A program made the position numbers and the translations under genes. 8,231 bases of DNA, taken from the NCBI GenBank assembly GCA_019747615.1, contig JAIEQQ010000621.1:1-8231 (forward strand), given 5' to 3'. Below are positions 1 to 6,307 of this stretch, in pieces (the first letter of the stretch is position 1; every line of letters begins with the position of its first letter). The notes beneath the pieces are model-generated. The model did no database searches and was not told the DNA's origin. It saw nothing but the letters and a program-made list of their open reading frames with translations. Origin of the DNA: Phycisphaerales bacterium (GTDB lineage Bacteria; Planctomycetota; Phycisphaerae; Phycisphaerales; UBA1924).

Positions 1-2263
1 TCGCGCGGCTGTCATCAGTCACCTGCGGAATCACCTTGTAACTCCGCCCCTCGTAGTTAAACCGGTTCACATACCCGCCGCTGAGCATCACCGCCAGATC
101 GCGCCCCACCGACGCCAGATCCAGCCCCATGTCCGAGACCTTCTCGCGATCGATCACGATCCGCGTCTGCGGCAGATCGATCTGGAGATCCGTGTCGGCG
201 TAGATGAAGTTGCCCGAGCCGTACGCCGCGCCGACAAGCTGCCCCGCCCACTGGGCCATTTTGCCCGGCTCCTCGGTGCTCGTCACGACCAACTCAACAT
301 CAAAGTTCCCCGCGCCCGGCAGCGGCGGCGGCAGAATCGGGATCGCCCGAACACCCGCCACCGAGCTCACGCGACCGAACGCCTCCTCCTGAATCTTCTT
401 CGTGTCGCGATCTCGCTTATCCCACTTTACCGTCTGGATCCCGCCGAACCCCGTCGACGGCGTCATGATCACGCGCCACACATAATCCGTCTCGGTGATC
501 CCCTTGAGGTTGTTGGTCACCTCCGTCGCAGATCGAACGGTCGACTCCAGCGTCGAGTCCGGCGCGGAGTTGATGATGAAGAACACCCCGCCCTCGTCCT
601 CGGTCGGCGCCAGTTCCTTGCCGCTGAACATGTACAGCGGCGCCGCGCCCGCAGTGATCACCACCGCCGCCAGCGCCATCGTCCATCGCAGCCCCAGCGT
701 GACATCCAGCACGCGCCCGTAGAACGTGCGCACGCGATCAAACACACCGTTGACGAATCGCGTGAAGAACCCCTCCTTGCCGTGGGCTGGCACCATGTAC
801 GCACTCAGCACCGGCGAGAGTGTCAGCGCCGTGACGCCCGAGACGATCACCGCCGCCGCGAGCGTGAAGGCGAACTCCTTGAACAGCACGCCCGTGAGAC
901 CGCCCTGGAAACCGATGGGCGCGTACACCGCAGCGAGCGTGATCGTCATCGAGATGACCGGCCCGACGAGTTCCCGCGCGCCGGTCAACGCTGCCTCGAT
1001 CCGCCCCTTGCCCTCGCGGATGTGCCGCTCGACGTTCTCCACCATCACGATCGCGTCATCAACCACGAGGCCCACGCTCAGCACGATCGCCAGGATCGTC
1101 AGCAGGTTGAGCGAGAACCCCAGCGCCACCATGAAGATGCACGCGCCGATCAGCGAGATCGGCATCGCCAGCAGCGGCACCAGCACCGTCCGGAACGAGC
1201 CCATGAACAGGAAGACCACGATCGACACGATGATCACGGTCTCGATCAGCGTCGTGCGGATCTCCGACAGCGCGTTGCTCATGTAGAACGTGCCGTCGTA
1301 CGCCAGCCGCATCTCCACGCCCCGCGGCAGCACCCGCTCAATATCCTTCAGCTTCTCCCGCAGCCGCTCGGCCACTTCCAACTCATTGGCGCTCGGCAAC
1401 GGCCATACCGAAAGGTAAATCGCCGGCTTGTCGTTCAAGCCCGCCTCGCCCATCGGCTCCTCACTGCCCAGCTCCACCCGCGCCACATCGCTCAGCCGCA
1501 CGATCGAGCCATCCCGCTGACGCACGATCAACCGCTCAAACTCCTTGGGCGTGCGCAGGTCCGTGTCCGTCAACAGATCCACCTGCACGTCGTTGCTCTT
1601 GGTCCGCCCCACCGCCGCGACGAAGTTGTTGTTCCGAAGCGCGTCATACACCTCCGTCGGCGTCACATCCAGCGCGCTCAGCTTCGCCTCATCCAGCCAC
1701 ACACGCATCGCCAGCGCCCTGGGTCCCTCCACCCCGCACCGCTGCACACCCTCGATCGTCGCCAGCTCCGGCTGCACTTGACGCGCCAAGAACTCGTTCA
1801 GCCGCGCCAGATCCAGCGAAGTGCTCGTAAAGCTCACATAAAACGTCGCATACGGCCGATCCGCGCGTTGAATCTCGATACTCGGCGACTCCGCCTCCGC
1901 CGGCAGCTCGCTGCGCACCTGGTTCAATCGCGCGCTGATCTCCGCCAGCGCCGCATTGCTGCTGTGATTCAACCGCAGCCGCACCGTGATGATGCTCACG
2001 CCGGAGGTGCTGCTGGATTCCACATAGTCAATACCATCGATCGCGCTCACAGCGCGCTCGATCGGCGTCGTGAGGAACCCGCGCACGGTCTCGGCCGATG
2101 CGCCGATGTACGCCGTGGTGATCACGATCGAGGTGGACTCGATCCGCGGGTACTGCCGCACAGGCAACGCGCCGATGGCCCGCCAGCCAACGGCCAGGAT
2201 GATCATGTTGATCACCAGCGCCAGGACGGGCTTGCGAATGAAAATGTCAGTGATCGATCGCAT
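1..2263 (-). CDS. RND efflux inner-membrane transporter (AcrB/HAE1-like), C-terminus cut by window edge
   Basis: Proton-driven export pump subunit that would sit in the inner membrane and work with the adaptor encoded just upstream. About 754 codons are visible of the usual 1030-1060. The N-terminus (MRSITDIFIRKPVLALVINM) is typical of the family: a short cytoplasmic helix, then TM1 at about residues 11-31. The periplasmic porter domain follows, including RQYPRIE near 36-42. TM2-TM6 lie around 335-500. TM4 contains GLVVDDAIVMVENVERH, with the paired aspartates D402-D403 matching the proton-relay D407/D408 of AcrB. A second-half TM segment near 525 leads into ELAPTEDEGGVFF near 555. The remaining porter part, TM8-TM12 and the conserved TM10 lysine lie beyond position 1. 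The ATG at 2263 follows an in-frame TGA and a weak AGAGAAG ribosome site. It is third in the operon, 94 bp after the adaptor stop. The substrate cannot be told from sequence. Confidence 0.96.
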   Translation of the reverse strand, partial: MRSITDIFIRKPVLALVINMIILAVGWRAIGALPVRQYPRIESTSIVITTAYIGASAETVRGFLTTPIERAVSAIDGIDYVESSSTSGVSIITVRLRLNHSSNAALAEISARLNQVRSELPAEAESPSIEIQRADRPYATFYVSFTSTSLDLARLNEFLARQVQPELATIEGVQRCGVEGPRALAMRVWLDEAKLSALDVTPTEVYDALRNNNFVAAVGRTKSNDVQVDLLTDTDLRTPKEFERLIVRQRDGSIVRLSDVARVELGSEEPMGEAGLNDKPAIYLSVWPLPSANELEVAERLREKLKDIERVLPRGVEMRLAYDGTFYMSNALSEIRTTLIETVIIVSIVVFLFMGSFRTVLVPLLAMPISLIGACIFMVALGFSLNLLTILAIVLSVGLVVDDAIVMVENVERHIREGKGRIEAALTGARELVGPVISMTITLAAVYAPIGFQGGLTGVLFKEFAFTLAAAVIVSGVTALTLSPVLSAYMVPAHGKEGFFTRFVNGVFDRVRTFYGRVLDVTLGLRWTMALAAVVITAGAAPLYMFSGKELAPTEDEGGVFFIINSAPDSTLESTVRSATEVTNNLKGITETDYVWRVIMTPSTGFGGIQTVKWDKRDRDTKKIQEEAFGRVSSVAGVRAIPILPPPLPGAGNFDVELVVTSTEEPGKMAQWAGQLVGAAYGSGNFIYADTDLQIDLPQTRIVIDREKVSDMGLDLASVGRDLAVMLSGGYVNRFNYEGRSYKVIPQVTDDSRA

Positions 2264-2312
2264 GAGCTTCTCTTTTTTTCAGCACCAACAGATGGACTTC
2301 AGTCGAACTCAA

Positions 2313-2320
2313 CCCCCCCC
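2313..2320. repeat. C8/G8 homopolymer in the adaptor-pump gap
   Basis: Eight consecutive C on the plus strand, so G8 in the operon mRNA. It is flanked by more G-rich sequence (GGGGTGGT just upstream in the mRNA). It lies in the 94-bp untranslated gap between the adaptor stop and the transporter start. No terminator-like hairpin followed by a T-run is seen in the gap, so read-through from adaptor to pump is expected. Confidence 0.6.
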
Positions 2321-2357
2321 ACCACCCCGCGGCACACATCTATCGCGCCACGCCGAG

Positions 2358-3680
2358 TCACTTCTTCGCTTCGGCCCCGCCGCCAACCGCCTCGCCCGCC
2401 TTCGACGGTTCCGCCGGTGCCGCGGCTCCGCCCGCACTCGGCGCCCCGCCCGCCGGAGCGCCCGGCGCCGCCGGAACGACTAGCGCCCCCTCGCGCAACT
2501 TGAACGAGCCGCTGGTCGCGATCCGATCCCCCTCGTTCAGCCCCTCCAGCACGATCACGTCATCGCCGATCGTCGGCCCGAGCTTCACGAACCGCTGGCT
2601 TGCGCGCATCGCCGGCGCGAGCTTGCCATCAGGCCCAGGCTCCTGCGTGTCCTTGATCACGAACACCTGATCGGCGTACGACGCCCGCCGCACCGCCGTG
2701 ACGGGCACGACGACATACGTCCGGCTCTCCTCCACCGGCACGCGGATCTTGACGAACATCCCCGGCCGCAGGGCATCATCGCGATTATCAACCTCGGCGC
2801 GCACACGCACATTTCGCGTCGTCAGGCTCGCGCTGGAATCGATCGCAACCACCTTCAGCTCAACACTCCCGCCGCTGCTGCCGCCGGTGCCACCGGTATC
2901 GCGCGTGCCCGACACCACGGTGCCCACGCGCACACGCCCCAGATACTCCTGCGGCACCGCAAAGTCGATGTAGATCGTGTCGGCCATCTCCTGCAGCGTC
3001 GCGATCGGCGTGCTCTCCATGCCCATCTGCTGCGCCAGGAACTGCCCCTCGTGGATCGTCCGCAGCCCGACGCGCGCCCGAAACGGCGACGTGATCGTGA
3101 GCTTCTGGATTCGCGTGCGAACCTCCTCAACCTTTGATCGCTCCTCGTCCACCGTCGCCTGGGCACGCAGCTTCTCCGCCGCGGTCTTCTCAAGCTCAGC
3201 CCGCGCACGATCTACCTCCACCGCCGGCGTCGCCCGCGCCGCCACCGCCGCCTCCTGCCGCTTGAACTCCGCCTCGGCCAGCCTGATCCGCGCATCGACC
3301 ACCGAGACATCCGCCTCCGCAACGCGCAGGGCCGCCTCCGCCGATCGCAACTGCGATTGATCCGTCTGGTCGTCCAGCTTCACCAGCACCTGACCAGCCT
3401 CGACAATATCGCCGGACTTGAACCCCACCATCCGCACCGTGCCCGGCAGCTCGTTCTGGACCGTCACGCTCCGCAGCGCAAAGACCGTCCCCACCAGATC
3501 GCTCGTCGGCCGCCACTGCGCCGTCTTCACGCTGGCGATCGTCACCGCCTCCGGCGGCTCAAACGCCGGCTTCGAGTTCTGCGCGTGGATCTGCGACTGC
3601 TTCAACAGCGTCAGGCCACCGGCGACACCCCCCAGCAGCACAAAGATCGAAACACCAACGACCAACGGCAACGTTCTCAA
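2358..3680 (-). CDS. RND efflux periplasmic adaptor (HlyD/AcrA-type membrane fusion protein)
   Basis: A 440-residue adaptor that would link the inner-membrane pump to an outer-membrane channel. In order: short basic N-terminus and hydrophobic anchor (about 5-27), first lipoyl half and beta region (about 72-105, with NELPGTVRMVGFKSGDIVEAG), a charged alpha-helical hairpin (about 106-195, rich in A/E/R/K), second lipoyl half (TITSPFRARVG, about 195-205), beta-barrel (about 226-316, ending LRPGMFVKIRVPV) and membrane-proximal domain (about 320-400). A 38-residue Ala/Gly/Pro tail (about 403-440) ends AEAKK. I chose the TTG at 3680 because it overlaps the regulator stop as TTGA, has a GAGG ribosome site 6 nt upstream, and puts the hydrophobic anchor at the N-terminus. 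The open frame continues upstream to an ATG at 4013, but that stretch is regulator sequence read out of frame. No lipobox is seen, so the protein is probably membrane-anchored by its N-terminal helix. Confidence 0.94.
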   Translation of the reverse strand: MRTLPLVVGVSIFVLLGGVAGGLTLLKQSQIHAQNSKPAFEPPEAVTIASVKTAQWRPTSDLVGTVFALRSVTVQNELPGTVRMVGFKSGDIVEAGQVLVKLDDQTDQSQLRSAEAALRVAEADVSVVDARIRLAEAEFKRQEAAVAARATPAVEVDRARAELEKTAAEKLRAQATVDEERSKVEEVRTRIQKLTITSPFRARVGLRTIHEGQFLAQQMGMESTPIATLQEMADTIYIDFAVPQEYLGRVRVGTVVSGTRDTGGTGGSSGGSVELKVVAIDSSASLTTRNVRVRAEVDNRDDALRPGMFVKIRVPVEESRTYVVVPVTAVRRASYADQVFVIKDTQEPGPDGKLAPAMRASQRFVKLGPTIGDDVIVLEGLNEGDRIATSGSFKLREGALVVPAAPGAPAGGAPSAGGAAAPAEPSKAGEAVGGGAEAKK

Positions 3681-4498
3681 TGTCCACCTCGCTTTGCAGA
3701 GACTCGTGATCCAATCTTCGCGCCGCCGGACGCCGCGGCGCCGCCGGCCACCCCACCACCGGACTTCGCGTTGCCCGTTGCCGCGCCTCGCGTCTTCGTG
3801 ACCGTCTTGGCTTTCGAGTCGCCCTTGACTTTCGCCGCGATCGCACCCTTCGCGCCACGCACGGCCTTCATCACGCTCGCGCCGCGCCCACCCGCCACCG
3901 CCTTCGCCCCCGTCCCCTCGCGCTCTAGATCCCCCAGCGCACGCAGCACGTTCCGAATCGCCTTCAGCCGCGCCGGCGAAACATCCCCCATCCCAAAGAT
4001 CCACTGAAACCAAAGCCCGTGGATCGCCAGATGGATCGTGTCGCCAACGCCAGGCTCCAGATCATCGCGCTTGAGCAGCCGCTCCATCTCGCGATGCACC
4101 TTCCGCATGGGCTCGACCTGCCGTTCATCGTGAACAAGCGCCGCCACCAGCACGCGATTCCGCGCCCGCTCGCTCTCGGTCCATGTTTCGGTGCCCGCCA
4201 TGCAGGTGGCCATCATCGAGCTCACCGCCGGGCAGCGCGTCCCCGTTGCCAGCTGCTCCGCGTATGTGCGACGAAACTCTTCCTGCCACTGGCGCACCTG
4301 CCGCTCGACCATCGCCGTGATCATCGCGTCCTTGCTCGGCACGTGATGCAGCAGCCCCGCCTTGCTCAACCCCGCACGCGTAGCCACCGCCTCCAGCGTC
4401 AGCCGCCCCATCCCATCGCGCAGCACCACCGCCTCCGCGGCGTCCAAGATCGCGTTCAACTGCCCACTCTGCTTGTCACTCGGCCGTCGCGCAACCAT
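3677..4498 (-). CDS. TetR-family transcriptional regulator of the efflux operon, with long basic tail
   Basis: Predicted DNA-binding repressor, 273 residues, first gene of the regulator-adaptor-pump operon. The N-terminal TetR domain is clear: ILDAAEAVVLRDG (about 17-29), then the helix-turn-helix LTLEAVATRAGLSKAGLLHH (33-52) and VPSKDAMITAMVERQ. Residues about 65-190 form the expected helical ligand/dimer domain, ending near IRNVLRALGDLE. Typical family members stop near 190-220. This one continues for about 80 residues (193-273) rich in Lys, Ala and Gly, with some 16 Lys/Arg and essentially one acidic residue after position 195, resembling histone H1/AlgP-like tails. The stop TGA overlaps the adaptor TTG. 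The start is the ATG at 4498, which has no Shine-Dalgarno but a TATAGT box 5 nt upstream. A perfect palindrome adjoins this promoter. Autorepression is inferred from the context and family; the inducer is unknown. Confidence 0.94.
   Translation of the reverse strand: MVARRPSDKQSGQLNAILDAAEAVVLRDGMGRLTLEAVATRAGLSKAGLLHHVPSKDAMITAMVERQVRQWQEEFRRTYAEQLATGTRCPAVSSMMATCMAGTETWTESERARNRVLVAALVHDERQVEPMRKVHREMERLLKRDDLEPGVGDTIHLAIHGLWFQWIFGMGDVSPARLKAIRNVLRALGDLEREGTGAKAVAGGRGASVMKAVRGAKGAIAAKVKGDSKAKTVTKTRGAATGNAKSGGGVAGGAAASGGAKIGSRVSAKRGGH
3687..3690 (-). promoter_or_regulatory. Ribosome binding site deciding the TTG start of the adaptor
   Basis: On the minus strand GAGG (inside GAGGTGG) lies within the last codons of the regulator, 6 nt before the TTG at 3680. 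Together with the TTGA stop/start overlap this supports a non-ATG start and translational coupling between regulator and adaptor. Confidence 0.6.
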
Positions 4499-4503
4499 TC
4501 ACC

Positions 4504-4509
4504 ACTATA
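4504..4509 (-). promoter_or_regulatory. Candidate -10 box for the efflux operon (possibly leaderless)
   Basis: The minus strand reads TATAGT (five of six match TATAAT), then GGTGA, then the regulator ATG. A -10 box 5 nt before the start codon would place the transcription start at or next to the A of ATG. A -35 box at 17-bp spacing (TGGCCG, 4527-4532) is weak, matching three of six bases. Confidence 0.5.
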
Positions 4510-4522
4510 CCAACCGGTTGGT
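4509..4522. promoter_or_regulatory. Candidate TetR operator: perfect 14-bp palindrome
   Basis: ACCAACCGGTTGGT reads the same on both strands. It begins at the edge of the predicted -10 box of the regulator gene and would occupy its -10/-35 spacer, 10 bp from the start codon. A perfect palindrome of this size, at this place, before a TetR-family gene is the usual arrangement for an autoregulated operator. The right side continues with CGGTCGG but the left side does not mirror it. Binding is inferred. Confidence 0.72.
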
Positions 4523-4629
4523 CGGTCGGCCACAGGCGATCAGCATCACCGCGAGATCTTCGCGAGTTTCGGGAAACCTCCCGACTCCCCACACGTCGCC
4601 GCGGCACCACTCGCCCCCTCCACCATCAC

Positions 4630-5607
4630 TCACACCCCCACCGACGCCAACACCCGCTTGCCCACCACCCGCTCGGCGTACTCGTTCATCGCGTCGCGCA
4701 GCTGCTCAAAGCTCTCCAGCACGTAATAAATCGGCTGGTAGTGGTCGATATCAAACGGCGTCGAGCACACCCGCTCCAGGTCAAACGGCCGCCACTCGGG
4801 CACCTCTCGCGTCGAACACGCCACAGCGCTCTCCGCGCCATCGACGCTCTTCTCCCACTGGCCCTTCAGCGAATACGCGCTCTCGGCGTGGCTCGACACC
4901 AGCCCGCTTCCATACACCTTCACCTGCCCGTTCTCGCGAATCAGCCCGAACTCCACCGTGAACCAGAACAACCGCCCCAGCCGCTCGACGTGCTCCGGAT
5001 CGTCACACACCATCGCCGCCTTGCCGTAGGTCTGCAGGAAATCCGCGAAGACCTTCAGCGTGTGCAGCGGCACGTGCCCGAAGACATCATGAAAAATGTC
5101 CGGCTCGGGCAGATAGTCCATCACCTCGCGCGGGCGGATCAGCACCGTCGTCGGAAACTCTCGCTGCGCCAGGCACGCGAAGAACGCCTTGGCCGGCAGA
5201 TAGCCCGGCACCGCGAACGAGCCCCAGTTCGAGACCTCCCCCAGAAACTTGTTGATCCCGTCCATCTTCGTGCCGGCCTTGAGCACCTTGCCACCGGCGA
5301 TCGTCAGGTCCTTCTCCAGCACCAGGCTGTCCAGCAGCGGGATGTGGTCGCGCGTCAGCCGCAGCACCTTCATGCCGTCGATGAACTGGCGCGACACCTG
5401 CTGCTCCAGCATCGTCCAGCGCCGGTCGTACATGTCGCGCCACACGTCGTGGTTCTCCGGCGTGTACCGCGTGTAGTTCTGCGAGATGTAGAACTGGTCC
5501 GCATCAATCTGATCATGGTGCAGCTCCGGCGCCTTGTCCGCCGCGGCTTGCGCAATCCGGGCCTCTTCCGAGTCGATGATGTTGTTGTACTTGATGTCGC
5601 TGCGCAT
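4630..5607 (-). CDS. phhA: Aromatic amino acid hydroxylase, probably phenylalanine 4-monooxygenase
   Basis: Cytoplasmic, pterin-dependent non-heme iron enzyme expected to hydroxylate L-phenylalanine to L-tyrosine with O2 and tetrahydropterin. The product is 325 residues and consists of the catalytic domain with a short N-terminal extension; no ACT regulatory domain is present, as in other bacterial enzymes. Key motifs: PEPDIFHDVFGHVPLH at about 167-182, giving iron ligands H173 and H178; FWFTVEFGLI at 214-223, giving the third ligand E219; and YGSGLVSSHAES at 232-243, matching the YGAGLLSSFGE loop of animal enzymes. N-terminal YTPENHDVWRDMYDRR and the GYLPAKAFFACLAQREFPTT segment are also family-typical. 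The ATG at 5607 is chosen because GGAGGA sits 7 nt upstream; the open frame upstream of it (to 6003) has no family similarity. Tyrosine or tryptophan as substrate cannot be excluded. No pterin carbinolamine dehydratase is next to it. It lies 131 bp upstream of the efflux operon on the same strand and is probably transcribed separately. Confidence 0.95.
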   Translation of the reverse strand: MRSDIKYNNIIDSEEARIAQAAADKAPELHHDQIDADQFYISQNYTRYTPENHDVWRDMYDRRWTMLEQQVSRQFIDGMKVLRLTRDHIPLLDSLVLEKDLTIAGGKVLKAGTKMDGINKFLGEVSNWGSFAVPGYLPAKAFFACLAQREFPTTVLIRPREVMDYLPEPDIFHDVFGHVPLHTLKVFADFLQTYGKAAMVCDDPEHVERLGRLFWFTVEFGLIRENGQVKVYGSGLVSSHAESAYSLKGQWEKSVDGAESAVACSTREVPEWRPFDLERVCSTPFDIDHYQPIYYVLESFEQLRDAMNEYAERVVGKRVLASVGV

Positions 5608-5614
5608 GGGCCGA

Positions 5615-5620
5615 TCCTCC
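5615..5620 (-). promoter_or_regulatory. Ribosome binding site of the phenylalanine hydroxylase
   Basis: GGAGGA on the minus strand, 7 nt before the ATG at 5607. It fixes the start and rejects the longer open frame that runs upstream to 6003. Confidence 0.8.
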
Positions 5621-5655
5621 GGAAAGCCAAACCACACCCCTAAGGGTCTTCCCAA

Positions 5656-5664
5656 AGTGTACCA
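5656..5664 (-). promoter_or_regulatory. Candidate extended -10 promoter of the phenylalanine hydroxylase
   Basis: The minus strand reads TGGTACACT: a TGn extension followed by TACACT (four of six match TATAAT). It lies about 48 nt before the ATG and leaves a leader of roughly 40 nt carrying the GGAGGA site. No convincing -35 box is seen, which is tolerated by extended -10 promoters. Confidence 0.35.
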
Positions 5665-5683
5665 CCAAAGTCGGATTCGGCGG

Positions 5684-5689
5684 TATGAT
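5684..5689 (+). promoter_or_regulatory. Candidate -10 box of the lipoprotein gene (possibly leaderless)
   Basis: TATGAT (five of six match TATAAT) followed by CCCCC and the GTG start. The 5-nt gap between box and start codon is identical to that before the TetR gene. No Shine-Dalgarno is visible and no good -35 box is seen. Confidence 0.4.
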
Positions 5690-5694
5690 CCCCC

Positions 5695-6150
5695 GTGAAC
5701 TTGCCGCCCCCCGCCCATCTCGACCCCGCCCAGCCCCCCCAACCGGCACCCGCGGCGTCCCCTCGCCACCCGCCCGCCCCCTCGCGCACGCCCCGATCCG
5801 CCTCGCGCGCTCTGTCCCTGCTCGCCATCGCCACGCTGAGCGCCTTCGCCGCCGGCTGCCACTCCAACGGCGACCCCGTCGTCGGCGTTCAGGCCGCCCC
5901 CGGCCCGCTGGGCTCGACGATCCTCCTGCCGACCGTCCAGCTCTCGCCGCCGCAGAGCCCGATCCGCCAAGCCGCGATTGACCCGGGCGTCACCCGCCAG
6001 CAAACCCAGCAGATCATGGACGATATCGCCTCGCGCCGCAAAACCATCGCAACGCTCTCACCCGCCGACCGCGAACGCCTGCGGGTGCTGCTGGCCGCCC
6101 AAAAGAGTGACAAGCTCAAGGGCCTGGGACGGAAGTTCGAGGAACGGTAA
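5695..6150 (+). CDS. Putative small lipoprotein of unknown function
   Basis: A 151-residue protein I do not recognise. Residues 1-38 are Pro/Ala-rich with several Arg (MNLPPPAHLDPAQPP...). They are followed by a hydrophobic stretch ALSLLAIATLSAFAAGC (39-55) and then HSNGD. This looks like a lipoprotein signal with C55 as lipidated cysteine, although the -3 residue is Ala rather than the preferred Leu and the region before the hydrophobic core is unusually long. The mature part is about 97 residues: a Pro-rich linker (about 68-90) and a charged, probably helical C-terminal half (about 98-151: TRQQTQQIMDDIASRRKTIA..., ending GRKFEER). The GTG at 5695 is the only usable in-frame start I find before the signal; a TATGAT box lies 5 nt upstream. 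The gene is divergent from the hydroxylase and converges on the secretion genes. The opposite-strand frames here lack protein-like features. That it is a real gene is likely, not certain. Confidence 0.6.
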   Translation: MNLPPPAHLDPAQPPQPAPAASPRHPPAPSRTPRSASRALSLLAIATLSAFAAGCHSNGDPVVGVQAAPGPLGSTILLPTVQLSPPQSPIRQAAIDPGVTRQQTQQIMDDIASRRKTIATLSPADRERLRVLLAAQKSDKLKGLGRKFEER

Positions 6151-6153
6151 GGC

Positions 6154-6188
6154 AGCCTTCAGCCGCCAGCCTTCAGCTTTCAGCCGAA
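6154..6188 (+). repeat. Left array of degenerate heptamer repeats (AGCNNNC)
   Basis: Five tandem 7-mers starting 4 nt after the lipoprotein stop: AGCCTTC, AGCCGCC, AGCCTTC, AGCTTTC and a degenerate AGCCGAA. CAGCCTTCAGC occurs twice (6153-6163 and 6167-6177). The array is the reverse-complement partner of the array at 6280-6307. Confidence 0.75.
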
Positions 6189-6233
6189 AGGCGTGAGTCG
6201 TGCCGTCACCCGCGCTGCGGCATCGCGGCTCGT

Positions 6234-6257
6234 TTCATGTTCATGTTCATGTTCACG
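6234..6257 (+). repeat. Tandem hexamer repeat, TTCATG x3 plus TTCACG
   Basis: Three exact copies of TTCATG and a fourth with one change (TTCACG), followed by TTC. It lies in the loop between the arms of the inverted repeat and is locally AT-richer than its surroundings. No coding role is apparent. Confidence 0.75.
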
Positions 6258-6279
6258 TTCGGCCTCGGCTCTTCCTGCT

Positions 6280-6307
6280 GACGGCTGACGGCTGAAAGCT
6301 GAAGGCT
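6280..6307 (-). repeat. Right array of degenerate heptamer repeats (GNNNGCT)
   Basis: Four tandem 7-mers, GACGGCT, GACGGCT, GAAAGCT and GAAGGCT, 8 bp from the stop of the GspK-like gene. It is the same repeat family as the left array in opposite orientation. A degenerate unit (TCCTGCT) may precede it at 6273-6279. Confidence 0.75.

Noticed and set aside
782..2503. 573-residue open frame on the plus strand
   Set aside because: It is antisense to the RND transporter and runs into the adaptor. The translation is Arg/His/Gln/Pro-rich without domains, as expected for a shadow frame in GC-rich DNA, while the minus strand has unmistakable RND motifs.
3681..4013. Adaptor frame extended upstream to an ATG at 4013
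   Set aside because: The extension overlaps the regulator in another frame, is Gly/Arg/Glu-rich nonsense, and would bury the hydrophobic anchor. The TTG at 3680 has a ribosome site and the stop/start overlap.
4550..4564. Hairpin CGCGA-GATCT-TCGCG as terminator of the hydroxylase gene
   Set aside because: The stem is only 5 bp and no T-run follows on the minus strand; too weak to call.
4019..4726. 235-residue plus-strand open frame
   Set aside because: Antisense to the TetR gene and crossing its promoter and operator; composition is that of a shadow frame.
4741..5643. 300-residue plus-strand open frame
   Set aside because: Exactly antisense to the phenylalanine hydroxylase, His/Arg/Leu-rich, no domain.
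5608..6003. Hydroxylase frame extended upstream to 6003
   Set aside because: There is no aromatic hydroxylase similarity upstream of MRSDIK, a good GGAGGA precedes 5607, and the extension is antisense to the lipoprotein gene.
6154..6307. CRISPR array or IS terminal repeats
   Set aside because: The units are 7 bp without spacers, and nothing transposase-like lies between the inverted arms (102 bp).
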